Below are positions 7,914 to 8,522 of a DNA stretch of 8,522 nt, piece by piece. The notes under the pieces were generated by a model, which made no database searches, had not been told where the DNA came from, and saw only the letters and a program-made list of their open reading frames with translations. Location of the stretch: positions 1 through 8,522 of the forward strand of contig JBAQKV010000015.1 of assembly GCA_049301335.1 (NCBI GenBank), written 5' to 3'. The DNA comes from JANJWP01 sp049301335. Lineage in GTDB: Bacteria > Patescibacteriota > Gracilibacteria > BD1-5 > UBA2023. The position numbers and the translations under genes are program-made. Position 1 is the first letter of the stretch. Every line of letters begins with the position of its first letter.

Positions 7914-8522
7914 TTATTGGTAGATTTCGGTTGCGGTGGCCGTAGAAAGCCCTACTTCGTACGCGTCTCCTATGCTAGAAATCGCGCGATTGAGGTAGAA
8001 GGTATAGCTACTGGCATCCGAACTTCGGACGAGCAGCGAATAGGTGGACGCGGTGTCGAGGCTGTTGAAATCCACGAAACGTACGACTTTCTCATTCGGG
8101 GTGCTGCTGTTGTCGTTATCGTAATCGCCCGTCGTTATTCATGACCAGCGGTTGTTGCTCGCGTCGACGCTGTTCGTCATAAGCGTTCCGTTCCTCGTCA
8201 CGAGGAAGACGCTGTTATAGGAAATCTCCCCGTGAACGTTCCACTCGAGTACGACCATGTTCCCCACTTTCTTCGGGGTGATGGTGACGTCGAGAGGGGT
8301 GATGGCGGAACCGTTTCCGGAGGCGGGGGCCGCATAGGTGTTTTGGGCTCGCGTTTGCACGACTTTCATCTGCGCTACCGTCCCGGCCGCGGTTGACGAA
8401 TCCTTGAGTTGCTGGACGTTCCCGACCAACTGGTTCCAGATCGCGGAGGACAATTGGGTGCTTGAAGTGGCTTCCATTCCAACGGTTGCGGTCCAAACCG
8501 ACGATATCGCAGCATAGGCCAC
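7914..8522 (-). CDS. Exported beta-rich protein, copy B of a tandem pair (5' end outside window)
   Basis: 202 residues are visible, ending at TAA 7916-7914; the frame is open to the right edge. The first visible codon, GTG, should be internal: it matches Val24 of copy A inside the shared V-A-Y-A-A-I-S-S signal-peptide end, so about 23 residues are missing if the N termini match. UGA at 8141-8139 (visible residue 128) falls where copy A has Gly151 (GGC, 7409-7407); conversely Gly47 (GGG, 8384-8382) falls where copy A has UGA. Shared with A: I-W-N-Q-L-V-G helix, V-Q-Q-L-K-D, P-K-K-V-G-N-M-V-V-L-E-W, F-L-V-T-R-N-G-T-L, D-A-S-N-N, and the C-terminal T-A-T-E-I-Y-Q. The proteins are clearly homologous but well diverged, so the duplication is not recent. 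Function unknown; secreted or surface-exposed by analogy with A. Confidence 0.85.

Noticed and set aside
1..8522. UGA read as tryptophan (code 4) or selenocysteine
   Set aside because: Paralogue columns show Gly opposite UGA twice, Trp is written UGG at conserved sites, and thirteen UGAs in ordinary small proteins do not fit selenoproteins; no SECIS-like hairpins were noticed next to them.
8139..8522. Copy B starting at the visible GTG (8522-8520)
   Set aside because: It aligns with Val24 of copy A within the signal peptide, so the true start lies beyond the window edge.
1..8522. CRISPR array, tRNA, rRNA or insertion sequence
   Set aside because: No regularly spaced long repeats, no cloverleaf-like sequence noticed in the short intergenic gaps, and no transposase or terminal inverted repeats.

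Overview
The window reads as genomic DNA from a bacterium that translates UGA as glycine (genetic code 25), which points to the Gracilibacteria / Absconditabacteria (BD1-5 / SR1) branch of the candidate phyla radiation. Under the standard code most genes look broken. With UGA read as a sense codon, the fragments join in frame into seven clean genes that together carry 13 internal UGAs. All six stop codons inside the window are UAA. Two neighbouring paralogous genes show that the residue is glycine: where one has UGA the other has GGG or GGC, while tryptophan is still written UGG at their conserved positions. By eye the base composition is about half G+C, which seems high for this branch. No start codon has a clear Shine-Dalgarno sequence.

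Layout from left to right. Positions 1-683 (minus) hold the 5' part of an AbiEi-like winged-helix gene that runs off the left edge. Positions 684-831 are an AT-rich divergent regulatory region packed with short direct and inverted repeats. Positions 832-1452 (plus) encode a small exported protein with five UGA codons, and a bidirectional terminator follows it. Positions 1527-3302 (minus) encode a 591-residue protein of unknown function with C-terminal membrane segments and one UGA at its middle. A terminator lies at 3343-3371. Positions 3393-4403 (minus) encode a protein that looks like two fused FabZ-type hot-dog domains. It starts 4 bases after the stop of valS (4408-7053, minus), a complete 881-residue valyl-tRNA synthetase with no UGA. 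valS has a plausible promoter of its own and is separated by a terminator from 7179-7859 (minus), a second exported protein. Its tandem paralogue, 7914-8522 (minus), runs off the right edge.

Three units can be seen. The first is a housekeeping operon, valS plus the hot-dog gene. The second is a family of exported, probably surface proteins: a tandem pair plus a more distant relative at 832-1452, all with a signal peptide, a W-N motif helix and a beta-rich body. The third is a possible type IV toxin-antitoxin (AbiE) locus at the left edge whose toxin partner, if present, lies outside the window. The points most worth attention are the internally proven UGA-to-glycine recoding and the hot-dog fusion, which appears to keep the catalytic His in one half and the catalytic Glu in the other.
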